DNA from: Clonostachys chloroleuca | Taxonomy: Eukaryota; Ascomycota; Sordariomycetes; Hypocreales; Bionectriaceae | Direction: 5' to 3' | NCBI GenBank assembly: GCA_037952775.1 | Contig: JBANAY010000003.1 | Location: 33,108,001 to 33,172,000 of the forward strand | Length of the DNA: 64,000 bases | Shown: piece after piece, positions 34,524 through 45,362 of the stretch | Position numbering within the stretch: position 1 is the first letter of the stretch | Layout of the letters: every line of letters starts with the position of its first letter | Notes under the pieces: model-generated | Told to the model about the DNA's origin: nothing | Seen by the model: only the letters and a program-made list of their open reading frames with translations | Database searches by the model: none | Made by a program: the position numbers and the translations under genes

Positions 34524-34536
34524 GGGGGGGGGGGGG
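34524..34536. repeat. G13 homopolymer
   Basis: Thirteen G residues about 470 bp upstream of the GPI-protein start. It is likely length-variable and prone to sequencing error. Confidence 0.85.
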
Positions 34537-34924
34537 ATATCTCCGACGCAGGAACCGAACGAGACCTCGCGAGCTACTGTGCGTGGTTATCGGCCACCCA
34601 GGCCGTGTCTCCTCCTGGATCAGGCCAAGGGCGGCGGAAATTTGGGGAAATGGCAAATGCCAGGCTCAGTGGGCTGTTCATTCCTTGCCTGGATGACTTT
34701 CCTTATCCTGGCCCTGGGCGACCACTGAGGCACCACTGATGGCCACCTCCACCCGCCGGCCCGGGGGCTGCAGCTGTTGCCAATCTCGGGCGGCCTACAA
34801 GAACAGTCATCTCCCACGCGATCACAGAAACTGACCTTTTCTTCCAGTATCCAGCTCTCGTCTTGACTGCTTCGCTAATAACCAACCCACTTTCATTCCT
34901 TCATTACACGAAGCAAAGCTCAAC

Positions 34925-35006
34925 AAAGCTCAACGTCACTCCTTTGACTTAACCAACACTCACTCACCAAACACACACAAACCAACCAAAACAAACTACC
35001 GTCAAT
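34925..35006 (+). promoter_or_regulatory. CA-rich 5' leader of the GPI-protein gene
   Basis: The bases before the ATG at 35007 are strongly C/A-rich and G-poor (for example ACACACACAAACCAACC) and end in GTCAATATG. Such leaders are typical of highly expressed fungal genes. The transcription start is not fixed. Confidence 0.5.
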
Positions 35007-35745
35007 ATGAAGTACTCTGCTGCCGTCCTCGCTTTCGCCGCCGCTGTTGCCGCCCAGCCAGCTTTCCTCAACACCAACTTCAATGTCGTCACTGGCCAGC
35101 CATTCACCCTCCAGTACTCCGGCTGCGAGGCTGGCTGCACCATCTCCTCAAGAGCGGTCCCAGCGGCAACCTCAACACCGTCCAGACCCTGACCACCTCT
35201 GCCACTGGTAGCTCCACCACCGTCACCGTCAGCAACGTTCCCGCCGGCACCTACGCCTTCGAGATCATTGACAGCACTGGCGCCAACAACTACAGCGAGC
35301 AGTTCCAGGCTGGATCCGGCACCGCCACCTCTTCCGCTTCTGCCTCGTCTTCCAGCGCTCCTGCTTCCACCTCCAGCGCCCCCGCCACCACCACTTCCGC
35401 CGTCTCTTCTTCCTCATCAAGCTCTTCTGCTTCCAGCACTAGCGTTGTCTCCTCCACCAGCGCCTCCAGCAGCAGCTCTAGCAGCAGCGCCTCTTCCTCT
35501 GCTACCACTCTGAGCACTGTCACCAGCTCTTCCGTTACCACCCCTTCTGCCAGCTCCACTACTCGTGAGTTTCTTGTCATTCTACTATTGTATGTACTGC
35601 TTGCTAACGAGTCCAAGGTGCTGCTTCAACCTCGGCTTCTGCCACCGCTGCTCCCTCCACCGTCCCCGACAACGGTGCCGGCTCCCTGGGTTCTTCCCTG
35701 TCTCTGGTTCTCGGCGCCGCTGCCGCCCTTGCCTTGGTCTACTAA
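35007..35745 (+). CDS. Ser-rich GPI-anchored cell-wall protein, Kre9/Knh1-like domain (frameshift in consensus)
   Basis: Secreted wall glycoprotein of about 228 residues in two exons, 35007-35564 and 35618-35745. It has an N-terminal signal peptide (MKYSAAVLAFAAAVAAQ). An Ig-like Kre9/Knh1 N-terminal domain follows (FNVVTGQPFTLQYSGCEAGC, later VPAGTYAFEIIDS). After it comes a Ser/Thr/Ala region expected to be O-mannosylated. The C-terminus has a PDNGAG omega region and a hydrophobic tail (SLSLVLGAAAALALVY) for GPI attachment. One base is missing near 35146-35148, in the codons after CTIS. Without it the frame stops early; with it the whole domain, intron and GPI tail line up. The intron has GTGAGT and a TGCTAAC branch point. 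A structural or adhesive wall role is inferred. Confidence 0.85.
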
Positions 35746-37787
35746 GTCGAGTCTGAGATGGCGTCAGGTGGATGTTAGGAAGATTTCTTCCGCCTTCTTG
35801 ACTATATAACGTTTTTAATGATTGTTTTACTGCACGCACTTTCATGAGGAAAGTTACTAAGTTATATGTGGCGTTATGGGGCTGGCGAGAGCAGGTCCAA
35901 GGGCCGTTTGTCCTTCCTTGATATCCTTCATATTCCCCCAACATCAACTGGCGAAGGTCCGAGTTGGTAGTTTGTTCCAACGCACTCGTTGGTAAAAAAT
36001 ACAAAACTGATGAAATTCGAGTTTGACAATCATCGCCTCTTTTTCTTCCATTGTGTGTCCTACGTGATGTTGTGCTCTGCCCAGGTCCGACCTATACGTT
36101 ATGCCGTGCGACGAAAAGGCTTCCCTGACGTTTGACAGCGGCTATCTTCCCCCATTGTTGTGGCACGTCCGGGCGCTACCAACAAAGTATAATTAGCCGT
36201 ATTACTGCTTCCGTCGAGCTTGATTCATGCAGCAACGGAGCACGAGTTCATAGGCTCGGCCCCGTGGTGGAGAGTGATGATCCGAGCTCGTTAAGGCATA
36301 GCAACATAAACAAGAGCGGGCGGCGGCCTCTAGCGAAGCCTGTGCCTGTCTGTGCCTGTGACTCCACGTTGCCCGCAGTCGAGACGAAAAATCAAGGAAC
36401 TTTGCATTTTTCTGCATCGACTATCAAACAAGCAACGGGTGCCCCCCTGTCCGGCGCGCTTACTGGCGGTACAGCGCTCGATGTTTTACCTTCATTACTC
36501 ACATGGCTACATACAATGCTGAGATGATTGGCCATCGTGCATGACGTCGCTAAGATTTCAATGCATACCAGCCGGACCACTCACGGTGCGATCGCTTCAT
36601 CTTTGGGGCGGCAGTGGTTGCTGCTTTCCGTCGCCACCTCCTTTTGATCTTTGGTTTTTTTTATCGCCGCTGCGGCGAAAAGAAATAAAAAGAAAAGAAA
36701 TTGCAGGCTAGTCGGGGATTTTTGATGCGATGTGGTATCATAAGATGCATTATAGCTATGTGAGCTTTCTAAAGTGCCGTGCAGGCTGCAGAGTGGGTGA
36801 GAAGGCCGAGACACAATGTGCGTCGGGCGCTGCACTATGCACGCACGCTGAAGATCAGGAACTTGTGATGCCATCGCCGCCTGCCTGGGTCTACGAATCA
36901 ACCAAAACAACAACATCGTCATCACAAAAAGGCCAGTCTAGATAATGCCGCACCGCTGGCATGTTTTAATTCTATTTTTTCATTCCACCTAGCACCAGGC
37001 AGATCGAAAAGAGGGGACGGTGTATCAGATTCCCAAATGAAGGATGCAAGAAAGACGCGGTAGTAAATAAGCAGTGAAATGGGATTAAATTAATTATATC
37101 ACACAAGATACACAAAATAGCTCCGACAGGGAATGAAGCAAGCTACCAGCACTAAGAAACGGAGGAATGGAAAATGGGTCTGTTTACACCGACAAGAAGG
37201 CAAAAAAAAGACTTGGGATGAAGCGAAATGAGTCGAGTCAGCCTGGTGAAACGACGACAGGCCAGGCCATGCCTACCAGGCTTATGGAGCCGGGGCGAGG
37301 GTTTTCTCTCCTGCCGGCTTGCTTTCCAGAACAAGTCGGGCAGGCCGGCCCGAAGGTGGTTTTGCCCTGTCCGATCCCTCAGACAGCTCTCTTGCCCTAC
37401 CGTAACTGGGGTTGCCTGTTATACCCCAGCGATCCGATACCTGCGCTGGGGTTTGGGACGAAGGATCGTGGAGGTTGCCGGACGGGCTCGTACTAGCATA
37501 CAGAAGAGATGCAAACGGATGTCTTCGGTACGCCCAAGGTTAGGTGAGGCAGGTCTACGGTGCGCTCTGCCTTCCAACATACGCAGATGGCACATTGTCA
37601 CGCGCCTCGACGTTGATCGGGGGACCAAGACACAAAACAAAAACAAGAACCAGGAGCGGGATAAGAAACAGAGACAGAAACAGCACCACCGTCCCGCACG
37701 GCACCGATGCCATCTTCAAGGTCTCAATGTGCCGCCCTGGTAAGGGATGGGAGAGCCTCTTTCTCTCCGAGACAAGACGTGTCTTGG
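35746..37787. other. Intergenic, two convergent 3' regions
   Basis: Two kilobases lie between the GPI-protein gene and a minus-strand gene that faces it. AT-rich stretches occur near 36950-37110. No coding segment is supported. Confidence 0.5.
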
Positions 37788-38369
37788 TTATTTCACCAGG
37801 AACAGATCTTCCGCCCCATCATCATCAGCGGCGTCCAGACCAAAGTCATGAAGCCCAGGAGGCGTGTCGCTCCAGGCGCCGGCGGCGAAGACCTCGCTGT
37901 CGAAGGGGGTGGGCTGCGATGAGACCGGCCCGAGGTCGACGGTGTCGTTGGAGACGCGAGTCGCCGACGCCTTGTCCTTCTTCGCCCTGAGACTGTGCTT
38001 GATTGCGATGCGCATGTTGACGTTGTCCTCGCTGTTGAGCTGGTTGAAGCGCTCCAGCATGGCCGCCGTCAGCGGGTGTTGGCCCGCGCCGGGGAGGACG
38101 CAGGGTCGTGGTGTGTTGCCCCCGTCGTGGGCAGAGTCGGACGACATGGTCCCGGTGACTGATGGCACCGACTGTATTATGTTGGCCCAGTCGTTCCCGA
38201 CGGGTTGGTGCGAGGTGCTCTGGCTACTGATTCCAAGATGCTGAGACGAGACCGTGTTGGTGTTGTTGACGTGTATGCTCTGGGGTTGAGCGTTGTCATC
38301 GAGCGAGTTGTTACTCTCCTGCATGCCTCCCATGCCTGGGTTGCGATCGGGGTGCATGTGACCATTCAT
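37788..38369 (-). CDS. Hypothetical protein, Asn/Gln/Ser-rich, 193 aa
   Basis: Single-exon open frame of 193 residues. The N-terminal half is polar and low in complexity (Met, Asn, His, Gln, Ser). A more ordered stretch at about 100-130 (LTAAMLERFNQLNSEDNVN followed by a basic KHSLRAKKDK) could form helices. The tail is acidic (DAADDDGAEDLFLVK). I recognise no family; a nuclear regulatory protein would fit the composition but is a guess. Support for a real gene is that the stretch of about 270 nt upstream has no ATG on this strand, like a true leader. An unspliced upstream exon is possible, because an acceptor-like TTGGCAG lies just before the start. Confidence 0.5.
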   Translation of the reverse strand: MNGHMHPDRNPGMGGMQESNNSLDDNAQPQSIHVNNTNTVSSQHLGISSQSTSHQPVGNDWANIIQSVPSVTGTMSSDSAHDGGNTPRPCVLPGAGQHPLTAAMLERFNQLNSEDNVNMRIAIKHSLRAKKDKASATRVSNDTVDLGPVSSQPTPFDSEVFAAGAWSDTPPGLHDFGLDAADDDGAEDLFLVK

Positions 38370-40123
38370 CTTCTTGATGCTGTATGGGACCTGCCAACAG
38401 CCGTAAATGAGAGATGGCTGTATGGTTTATTTGCGCTTCTAGCGATTGCCCAAGTCCTCAGTACGTGAGGGATGGTGCGCAGCACAGCGAGATGCTGTTA
38501 GGATCCGCGGGATCCCACAAGTGAATTGTTGGGGTTTGGTCGAAATCAAAGAGAACGGCAAGCAGATCTCACTATGGGCGAGTCTGCTAAGAGTTGCGAG
38601 TTGCGAGTGTTGGGAAGAGACAATATTGACTGAGTGAGCGTTGTGGATCAAGCCAGTCCTGCCTCTTGATCAGCGTTTGGGACAGCCGGTATCCAGAATG
38701 CTTTGAAGAAATCGAGTGGTTGAGTGACCTATGCAGACACCAGAGAGGAGAGCACCTAGTGCCTTTTATCCTCGTCTGCATGCGCATACCTCTTCTGCTC
38801 ATCCTCTCTCTCTTGGCCCAGGGGGAACGAGCCTTGGCCAGCGAGAACCTGCATGAGACTAACAATGGTGGCTGGAAAGACTGGTCAGTCTGCAATGCCG
38901 TTCGTCGTATTCCCATCCAGGACCCTGACCAACAGGTTCCACTGAACGCCGACCTGCTGCATGACGACAGATCGCTTCGTCAACATGACATACGCGGACT
39001 CGCGCCAAAGATCCGTCACGGTTGTATGCGGGCGGCCAGAGGAGAACGGCACGAATGCTTTTGTTACGGACACTACAAAAAAACAAGGCAAGGCTGCCCA
39101 AGAAGCGAGACATCGCGCCCAGGCCTAGAACTCCCATCCCCAGACCGGTGAAGCTAGTGCCCGAGCAGCGTTGTTCCCCCAGCCGGTGAGCCCGCCTCAT
39201 CATCATGACACCTGGGTGCAAGTTGGTGGAGAGATGATAACGCCCAGTTGGTATGGGGCCCGACGATCGGATGCAGTACCCCCCGGCTCAGTCCTCGATG
39301 CGTCACCTGCATATCCAAGTGTCCTGGCCTCAATGGAGCGCTCGTGCGTCCAACAATAACAATCTGGTCGCCCCTCGAGGCTGGGATTCGAAGCGCCCGG
39401 CTTGCCTCCCCGAACTCGACTCGTTCTGGCCGTCTTCCTGTTGGGCACGTCGCCCGAGGGTGTTGTTGCGCTAGAACGACGTTAGTCCTGTCCCAATATG
39501 CAGCTACTGCCAGGTCAGTCGGGCGTCCTGCAGTGTGCATGTAAGCAGGGTACGGCAAGTGGGAACTATCCATAGGCCTGGGAAAGGAGCAGGAAAAAAA
39601 GGATTTAGAGTACCATGCAGGGAAACACTAAAGGCCGTCAGTCCGAGCAGGTTGCATCAGGATGCTGTCATACGGCCTGGCCTGGCATATTTTTGGCCAT
39701 TTGCGATAGGTATCGCAACAGACAGCTCACATGACACGACTCTGGCCAGCTCAGCTTGATTCCTGCAGCATGCTCGTTCCATCTTTTACGCCTGTGAGCC
39801 GAATAACAGCTGAGGCTAGGGCCTAGGACTGTCAGCATCGAGCTGTGCCGTACAGCAAGCAGGCAACTGAGACACTCACTAACCACTAGATAAGTTCAGG
39901 GTCTCGATTGCTGTGGATGAAATGCTGTTCAAAATGCTATTACAAAAGGTTATCATTACGTGATGAATCAGGGCTCGAACTCGAAGGGACTAAAAGGTAC
40001 AATGAAAGGATGCGTATCACACTCTGAGGCTGGCCAAGTTCTGCCACCTAAACACCCCCCGTCGGATGAACAGACACCCGTAGGACTTCTCGTTGAATTC
40101 CGACACGCCTTCTGCCCAAACCA
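38370..40123. other. Intergenic
   Basis: The left end is probably the leader and promoter of the hypothetical gene, and the right end the 3' UTR of the patatin-like gene. A 9-bp GAGTTGCGA-like repeat occurs near 38591-38612. Open frames on both strands lack any domain. Confidence 0.45.
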
Positions 40124-42094
40124 TCACTGCACCCGAGCCATGCTTCCCTTTCTTCGTAGACCTCCAGCCTTAAGTTTGCGTACTATCTGATAGGATCGGT
40201 CAAGTTCAATCTCTATCGCACTCCTCATCCGTAGTGCGGCAACAGCGGGCCAGACACTCCGCTCGCCTCTGAGGATCCAATAATTCACCGTCTCTCGGGT
40301 CGGTGTTTCGAGAAGGCGTACAAAGTCGCCCGCCGTGACTTCAGGCACCAGCGTCATTGAAGCTGCTGGGACCTGCTCATCGACAAGGAAGCGTCGGATG
40401 CCAGCCGGCAGCAACCGCAAGGTATCGAGCTGTCTCAATCGATGTTGGACTTCCAACCCCACCATGCGGGCAAGAAACGCCGACAACTGGGTGGTTTTGT
40501 TCCGCGATTCTAGGTAAGATGGCCCATGCATATCGGATTGCAGAAAGGGAATCAAGTAAGGTCTTGCCTGGCTGACAATGAAATGGTTCACGTTGAAAAG
40601 TTCGGCAATTCGACGTAGAGGAGAGTCTCGATCGGTATAGGAGACTTGAGTCCAGTGATGAAAATCAGTAGTGTTTGCTGCCGCCCAGGGAACTATGTGA
40701 CCGTGGGCATCCTTGCAGAGAAGCGTGGTCTTGCGGTGACCATAGAGGGCTGGCGAAGAGGCATTAGAAGCCACTGCAGCGGTCCATATCAACTACAATC
40801 ACCATTAGACGAGTTTCTATTCATGTAGAAAGCTGATGAGGACTTACGACGTTGGGTGCTGTGAGGTAGTTGAGCAATTTAGGCACGCCACCCTGCTCCT
40901 CGGTCACAACCGTGATATTCAAAACCCTCTTGCTCCGGTTATAGGCTTCCTCGAACGTCAGATCACCGACGTTTGCTCTCACGCATTCTTCCAGTACAGT
41001 CACGTCAAGGAAATAACCGTCACGCGAAAACCGACGGATTCGGCGGAGGAGCGTATCCCACCGCGACCAAAACGTCTGTCCGCCTTGGATGTGGGCATGA
41101 TCCTTTGAAACAAAAGCTGATAGATCGATCCCGTCGCCTTTCAGCACAGCGGGAAGCTCTTCTGTCGTGTGAACCGAAACCAGGGCGGCGATCAGCGCGC
41201 CTGTTGCTGTGCCGGTGATGATGCGCGGCAGCAATCCTCGCAGGAAAAGGGCTTTAATAACCCCTAAATGGCAAAGTCCGAAGATGGCTCCGCCTTGAAG
41301 CACAAGGGTGGTCCGACCAAAAGCCTGTCTTGTGTCGTGGATGAAATCCAGCTTCATCTGGTTTGTAAATGCATTGTCTTGTCCGCTCGGCGACGTCGGC
41401 GCTGAAGTTGGCAGGGCGCTGATGTCCTCGATTCCTTCGGCCACCTGTGTCACGTATTCTTCGATCAAGTACTTGGTTCCGGAGAAGGAGCGATTGTAGA
41501 GTTTAGGTGCTGTAATGTTTCCGAGATTTCGCACGAGCCCAGAGCGCAAGAGGTTGATGAGCTGTTGGAAGTTGTTTTCTTCGCGCGCCACCGATAGCGA
41601 GTTGAGGCGCTCGGTTATGAGCCTCCAGTCGTAGTATTTGGAGGTCGGGTTGTTTCTCCTGTTGAAGCGCAAATATCATGGTTAGTATTGTTGCAACTTC
41701 AGATGACGACATGTTTCATTGGAAACTTGTGTAACGCGAAGGTCGGTTTATAGCCACATACCAGAGGTCAAGGCCTAGGAGATTGTCGAGGTGAAGCGCC
41801 GCCTCCTCCCAGTCTTCGAAAACCTCTGCATTACGAAGAAGCTCAAGCCATAGCTCCATAGGGTTCCTGCGCGTGTACCAGCTTAGGAGTTTCTTCGCGG
41901 GAGTCAGCAAGAATGAAACGCCGGTTTGGGACGAGGATGGCGACGCCATCAAGGTGACGGGACGCAGGGCAAAGGAAATGCAACCGACGGGGTAGGTAGA
42001 TGTGGTGGAAATGAAGTAGGGAGCAATGGCATACCTTGTGCCAGAAATTGGCAACGTCAACTATCACCCTCCAGACGGCCAGGACTATGCCCAT
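40124..42094 (-). CDS. Patatin-like protein of the TGL3 triacylglycerol lipase group, nucleophile Ser absent
   Basis: Lipid-droplet type patatin protein (DUF3336 plus patatin) of 556 residues. Exons are 42094-42035, 41892-41762, 41658-40848 and 40792-40124. The N-terminal hydrophobic stretch (RVIVDVANFWHK) runs into a basic region through intron 1, then the LW(R)NNPTSKYYDWRL block of DUF3336. The patatin core has the oxyanion loop LQGGAIFGLCHLGV (about 184-197), but the nucleophile elbow reads G-T-A-T-G (213-217), with Ala (GCA, 41205-41207) where lipases have Ser. Later blocks LTAPNVLIWTAAVASNASSP and LFNVNHFIVSQARPYLIPF match the TGL3 branch, which lacks the usual DG dyad motif. Hydrolase activity is therefore doubtful; a regulatory or acyltransferase role is possible. 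Ala here could be clade-wide. Confidence 0.85.
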
Positions 42095-42973
42095 TCTTAC
42101 CGAGGATCAAAATCACAAGCACCATCGAAGGACGGCCGGAGGATGTACTGCCGCTGCTTTAGGAACGAATATATCACTGCCACTCCCGGATGCTGGATGA
42201 GGATCGGGTCGGGTTATCGCCGATCATTGTATCTCCTTGGACCAGGCAGCCAGGAGTTTTCAATTGCCACTAACAGGAATTGCCGTGTCGGCGACGGGAA
42301 GCGCAGCGAAGGAATGGAGAGGGAGCTTTAAGGGCCCCAACGTCGGCCAGTACATTGAGCCCCAACGATGATGACATGTGACGGACGTTACTTTCAAAGG
42401 GTCTAAATTAGATGGGTGGAGCTTTCCCCGTCGTCCCCCAACAGAACAATAGAAGCTTGGCTAGCGGCATGTGACAGTAATCAGCAATTTCATGGGCGAG
42501 TACAAGGATGCTGAAGGTATTGTTAAACCACAGTACTGATTAACGACTGCAGGAAATATTCAAATAGAATTCGCAATGGAAGAACCGCGCGCTATTAATA
42601 CAAACACCCATTTCATCGTTAGAACGCAAGCGTTTTCCCGGCTCTTGCTTGTCATGGTATCTCGTTGGAATTGGAGATAGAAAGGATCAGGGTTGGCGTA
42701 CTTGTGACCACGACGACGATAGCAGCTGTTCGTGAATTATCGAGGTGCCCAGAGAAGTAGGTGGGTAAGCCGGTATGTAGTTCTCAAAAAAGTTATATTC
42801 TTTCCGCTAGAATGGAATCCTACTTTCGAGATTCTCCTCTCATGTACCCAATTTTCTCCTTGATATGAACTATGATAGACAGCCCATCCGTTTGACGCCT
42901 CTAGTCTCGATATACATTACAGCTAATCTCATAGAGACAAACATGATTAAGAAAACAAAAAAAAAACAGATGA
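42095..42973. other. Intergenic between patatin-like gene and LEO1
   Basis: About 0.9 kb with the promoter of the patatin-like gene on the left and the LEO1 3' region on the right. The right half (42490-42970) is AT-rich. No gene is seen. Confidence 0.5.
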
Positions 42974-44268
42974 CTATTCCTCTTCATCGTCATCATCGTC
43001 GATGACATTCCTGCGCCGACTCCGCGCCGAGGCCTCCGCGATGGGATCAACGTCATCACCCGATGCATCTTCGTCTTCCTCGGGTTCACGGGCCTTTTGT
43101 CGCTTCTTGCGAGGTGCTTCGTCTGCATCATCAAGAAGATCATCATCATCCTCAGATGCTTCCTCCTCTTCTTCCTCTTCATCGCTGTCCACAACGAACC
43201 CATCGTCTTCATACTTCTCTTGACGGCCAGCACCACGCAGCAGCTCTTCGTCTGAGTCATTCTCGTATCCATGATTTCTTGGTCTGCCAGATCCCAGTGG
43301 CCGCTTGCGTCCTCCGTCGCGACGACCACCCTCCAGAGCTCCAATTGACAGGCCACCACGTCCCGATCGTCCGTAGCCAGTCTCCTGCTTGGCCTGGGCG
43401 TTCTCGCGCTTGCGCTGTGCCTTCATCCTCTCCTTTTCAAGAAGCTCAGCCTTCTTCTTCTGCAGTTCAGGGTCCACCGTTGTGCGGATGATCATGTCCC
43501 TGTTTTGTGACTTGGTGGCTTGGGCCATCCTATCTGCCAACAAATTGAGCGCATCGTCACCAATCTCCTTGCTGGGCCGGACAGTGTACTGCTCTGTGAC
43601 ATGGCCCACTGTTATGAGCATGTTAGAACTCAGTTCAGCGGCCGCCGCGTAGTAGTGAACATCCTTGACCTCGTCGTATTGCTTATCCGCTGCTGGGGCC
43701 AATGGCTTCTTGATAACCTCGTACTGCTCGCCGCCTACGGAAATGGTGACAGATCCATCGTCCCAGCGCAGGATGTTCGTATTGCTATGGAGACGTCCAG
43801 TGCTATCATCTCGGCGAAATCGTACGACGTGCTGTTGTTGCTCGGATCTGGCATTCTCGATGTCAAATTCGGATGGTTGAAACGCTTCCGGGTGGTACTC
43901 TTCTGGGAGAAACTTGAGGAACTTGGGCACTCGTAAAGCTCGCAGCTATGTCGGAACAATGTTAGCAAGTGAATATTTCGCATCGAGACTGCGCTGGTAC
44001 TCACAATGCCGTCGCTGGGTTTGGGGATAGGGTGTCTGTAGGCAGTGACGTCCGCAATCATGGTCTCTCTTGTGACCTCATCTTGCTGTCTGGTATCATC
44101 ATCGTCGCGATAACGATTGTAAGTTTCTCCTTCGGGATCTGAGGCGAGGTCATCGTCATCCAAAACGCGCTCCTTGGGCGATTCAATCACGTCGCCATCA
44201 TCGTCATCGCCGAAGAGATCATCGCCGCCCTCATCGATGGGGTCAATGGGATCCTCTGAGTCGGACAT
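42974..44268 (-). CDS. LEO1: RNA polymerase II-associated factor Leo1 (Paf1 complex)
   Basis: Nuclear subunit of the Paf1 elongation complex, which supports transcription elongation, H2B ubiquitylation and H3K4/K36 methylation. Exons 44268-44005 and 43945-42974 give 411 residues. The acidic N-terminus (MSDSEDPIDPIDEGGDDLFG) is the usual Leo1 opening. The conserved core follows: RALRVPKFLKFLPEEYHPEA, VRFRRDD, NTNILRWDDGSVTISVGGE, YEVIKKPL and the HYYAAAAELSSNMLITVGH segment. The C-terminal third is basic, then alternates acidic and basic low-complexity stretches (EEEEEEEASEDDDDLLDD). The single 59-nt intron has a GTGAGT donor and a TAG acceptor. It is divergent from MOB2 with 1.1 kb between starts. 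Confidence 0.93.
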
Positions 44269-45362
44269 TCTTCTAATTCGGTATAAATTATCGCGCCTGA
44301 GATGTTTGTGGTTGCGAAAAGCTCGATGGGAATCGAAGTGGAATTCGTCCCGTGTATGGAGAACAAAGGACAATTAGGAATTTTGGTCTCTGCGCGCGAC
44401 CTCGCCTCAGGCTGGCCTAGCTCTACGCCTACCCTACACCTTGCCTCCACCAAATGCCACAGCTTACTCTGAGCTTAAAGTCTTCCATCCCTCGTATTTG
44501 TTCTTTCAATAATGAGATATCAGAGATTAACATACATATTCTCGATGTTCTTGCAGCCTTTGATAGTATCGCCTGAGAAGCTGCGCTTCGACGCCCCTGC
44601 AGCGATATTTCGATCCTATTCGCTCGTGATACGTCCAGGAAGACCAGCTCTTGCCAAGGTAGGCAACCTTGCCTAGGTGGGTGCTACTGCGACCCCAAGG
44701 CTGGCCTGTTTTCTTTATTTCCTCTGCACCTAGTAAAAAGACATGATAATGGTGTTTACCAGCTAGCAGGTAGCCATGGATACATTGTAGCAGCGAGCAA
44801 CCTGTTCCACTTGCATCTGGAACCCGCTACGTATCAGCATCAGCCACCATGGTGGATAAGCAGGCGCTGGGCGTGCCTGCGGATGGCGGCCCAACCTCGC
44901 CGGCGATGGACACCTTGCGCTTTAGGGGCCTCGTCGCTGCTGGCCGGCGGTCAGCAAGCCTCGAGCTCTGAAACAGCGCCTAAACAACCGCCCAAACCGA
45001 CCCCACGGCAGCAACTGAACCCGCCGGGCGTTCATCCCTTTCTGTCAATGCATGGATCCAAAGGAATCGAAGCTTCCAACTTCTGCTCCTCGGACACTCT
45101 CGCCTCTGCATTGCTCGGCCAAACCATCCTTCTCGCCATCATTGCCGCCATCGCCAGCCAGAGCTCGGCGCATCCTTCTGCCTGAAGACGATAGCAAATA
45201 GCTCTACCGCCGCCGCCGCTTCTGGTGGACTGCACCATAGCTGCCCACCCCGCCATTTAGCAGCAACTGGTAGCTATTAAGCTGCCTTGTCTCTCCAGCG
45301 CCTTCTAATCAACCAAAAGTGCTTATCTGTCGGCCCTCTATCGCTCGCATTCTCTCTGCATA
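44269..45362. promoter_or_regulatory. Shared divergent promoter region, LEO1 and MOB2
   Basis: The two start codons face away from each other across 1094 bp. A 124-codon frame at 44811-45185 has no domain and lies where the MOB2 leader is expected. A bidirectional promoter is possible but not shown. Confidence 0.45.

Larger units (their letters stand above)
31783..35006. other. Intergenic, UGP1 3' region to GPI-protein promoter
   Basis: A 3.2 kb spacer on the same strand. It contains a 13-bp tandem duplication, a GGCCAATTGGCC palindrome near 32869, a G13 run and, at the right end, the CA-rich leader of the next gene. No gene is supported. Confidence 0.5.

Noticed and set aside
39380..39412. 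B-box-like GCTTCGAATCC on the minus strand
   Set aside because: No A-box or cloverleaf stems lie upstream on that strand.
41893..42034. Apparent frameshift in the N-terminus of the TGL3-like gene, where a hydrophobic frame continues past FWHK
   Set aside because: An in-frame intron (GTATGC donor at 42034, TGCTGAC branch, AAG acceptor at 41893) joins FWHK to KLLSWYTRR and matches the layout of TGL3 proteins. No indel is needed.
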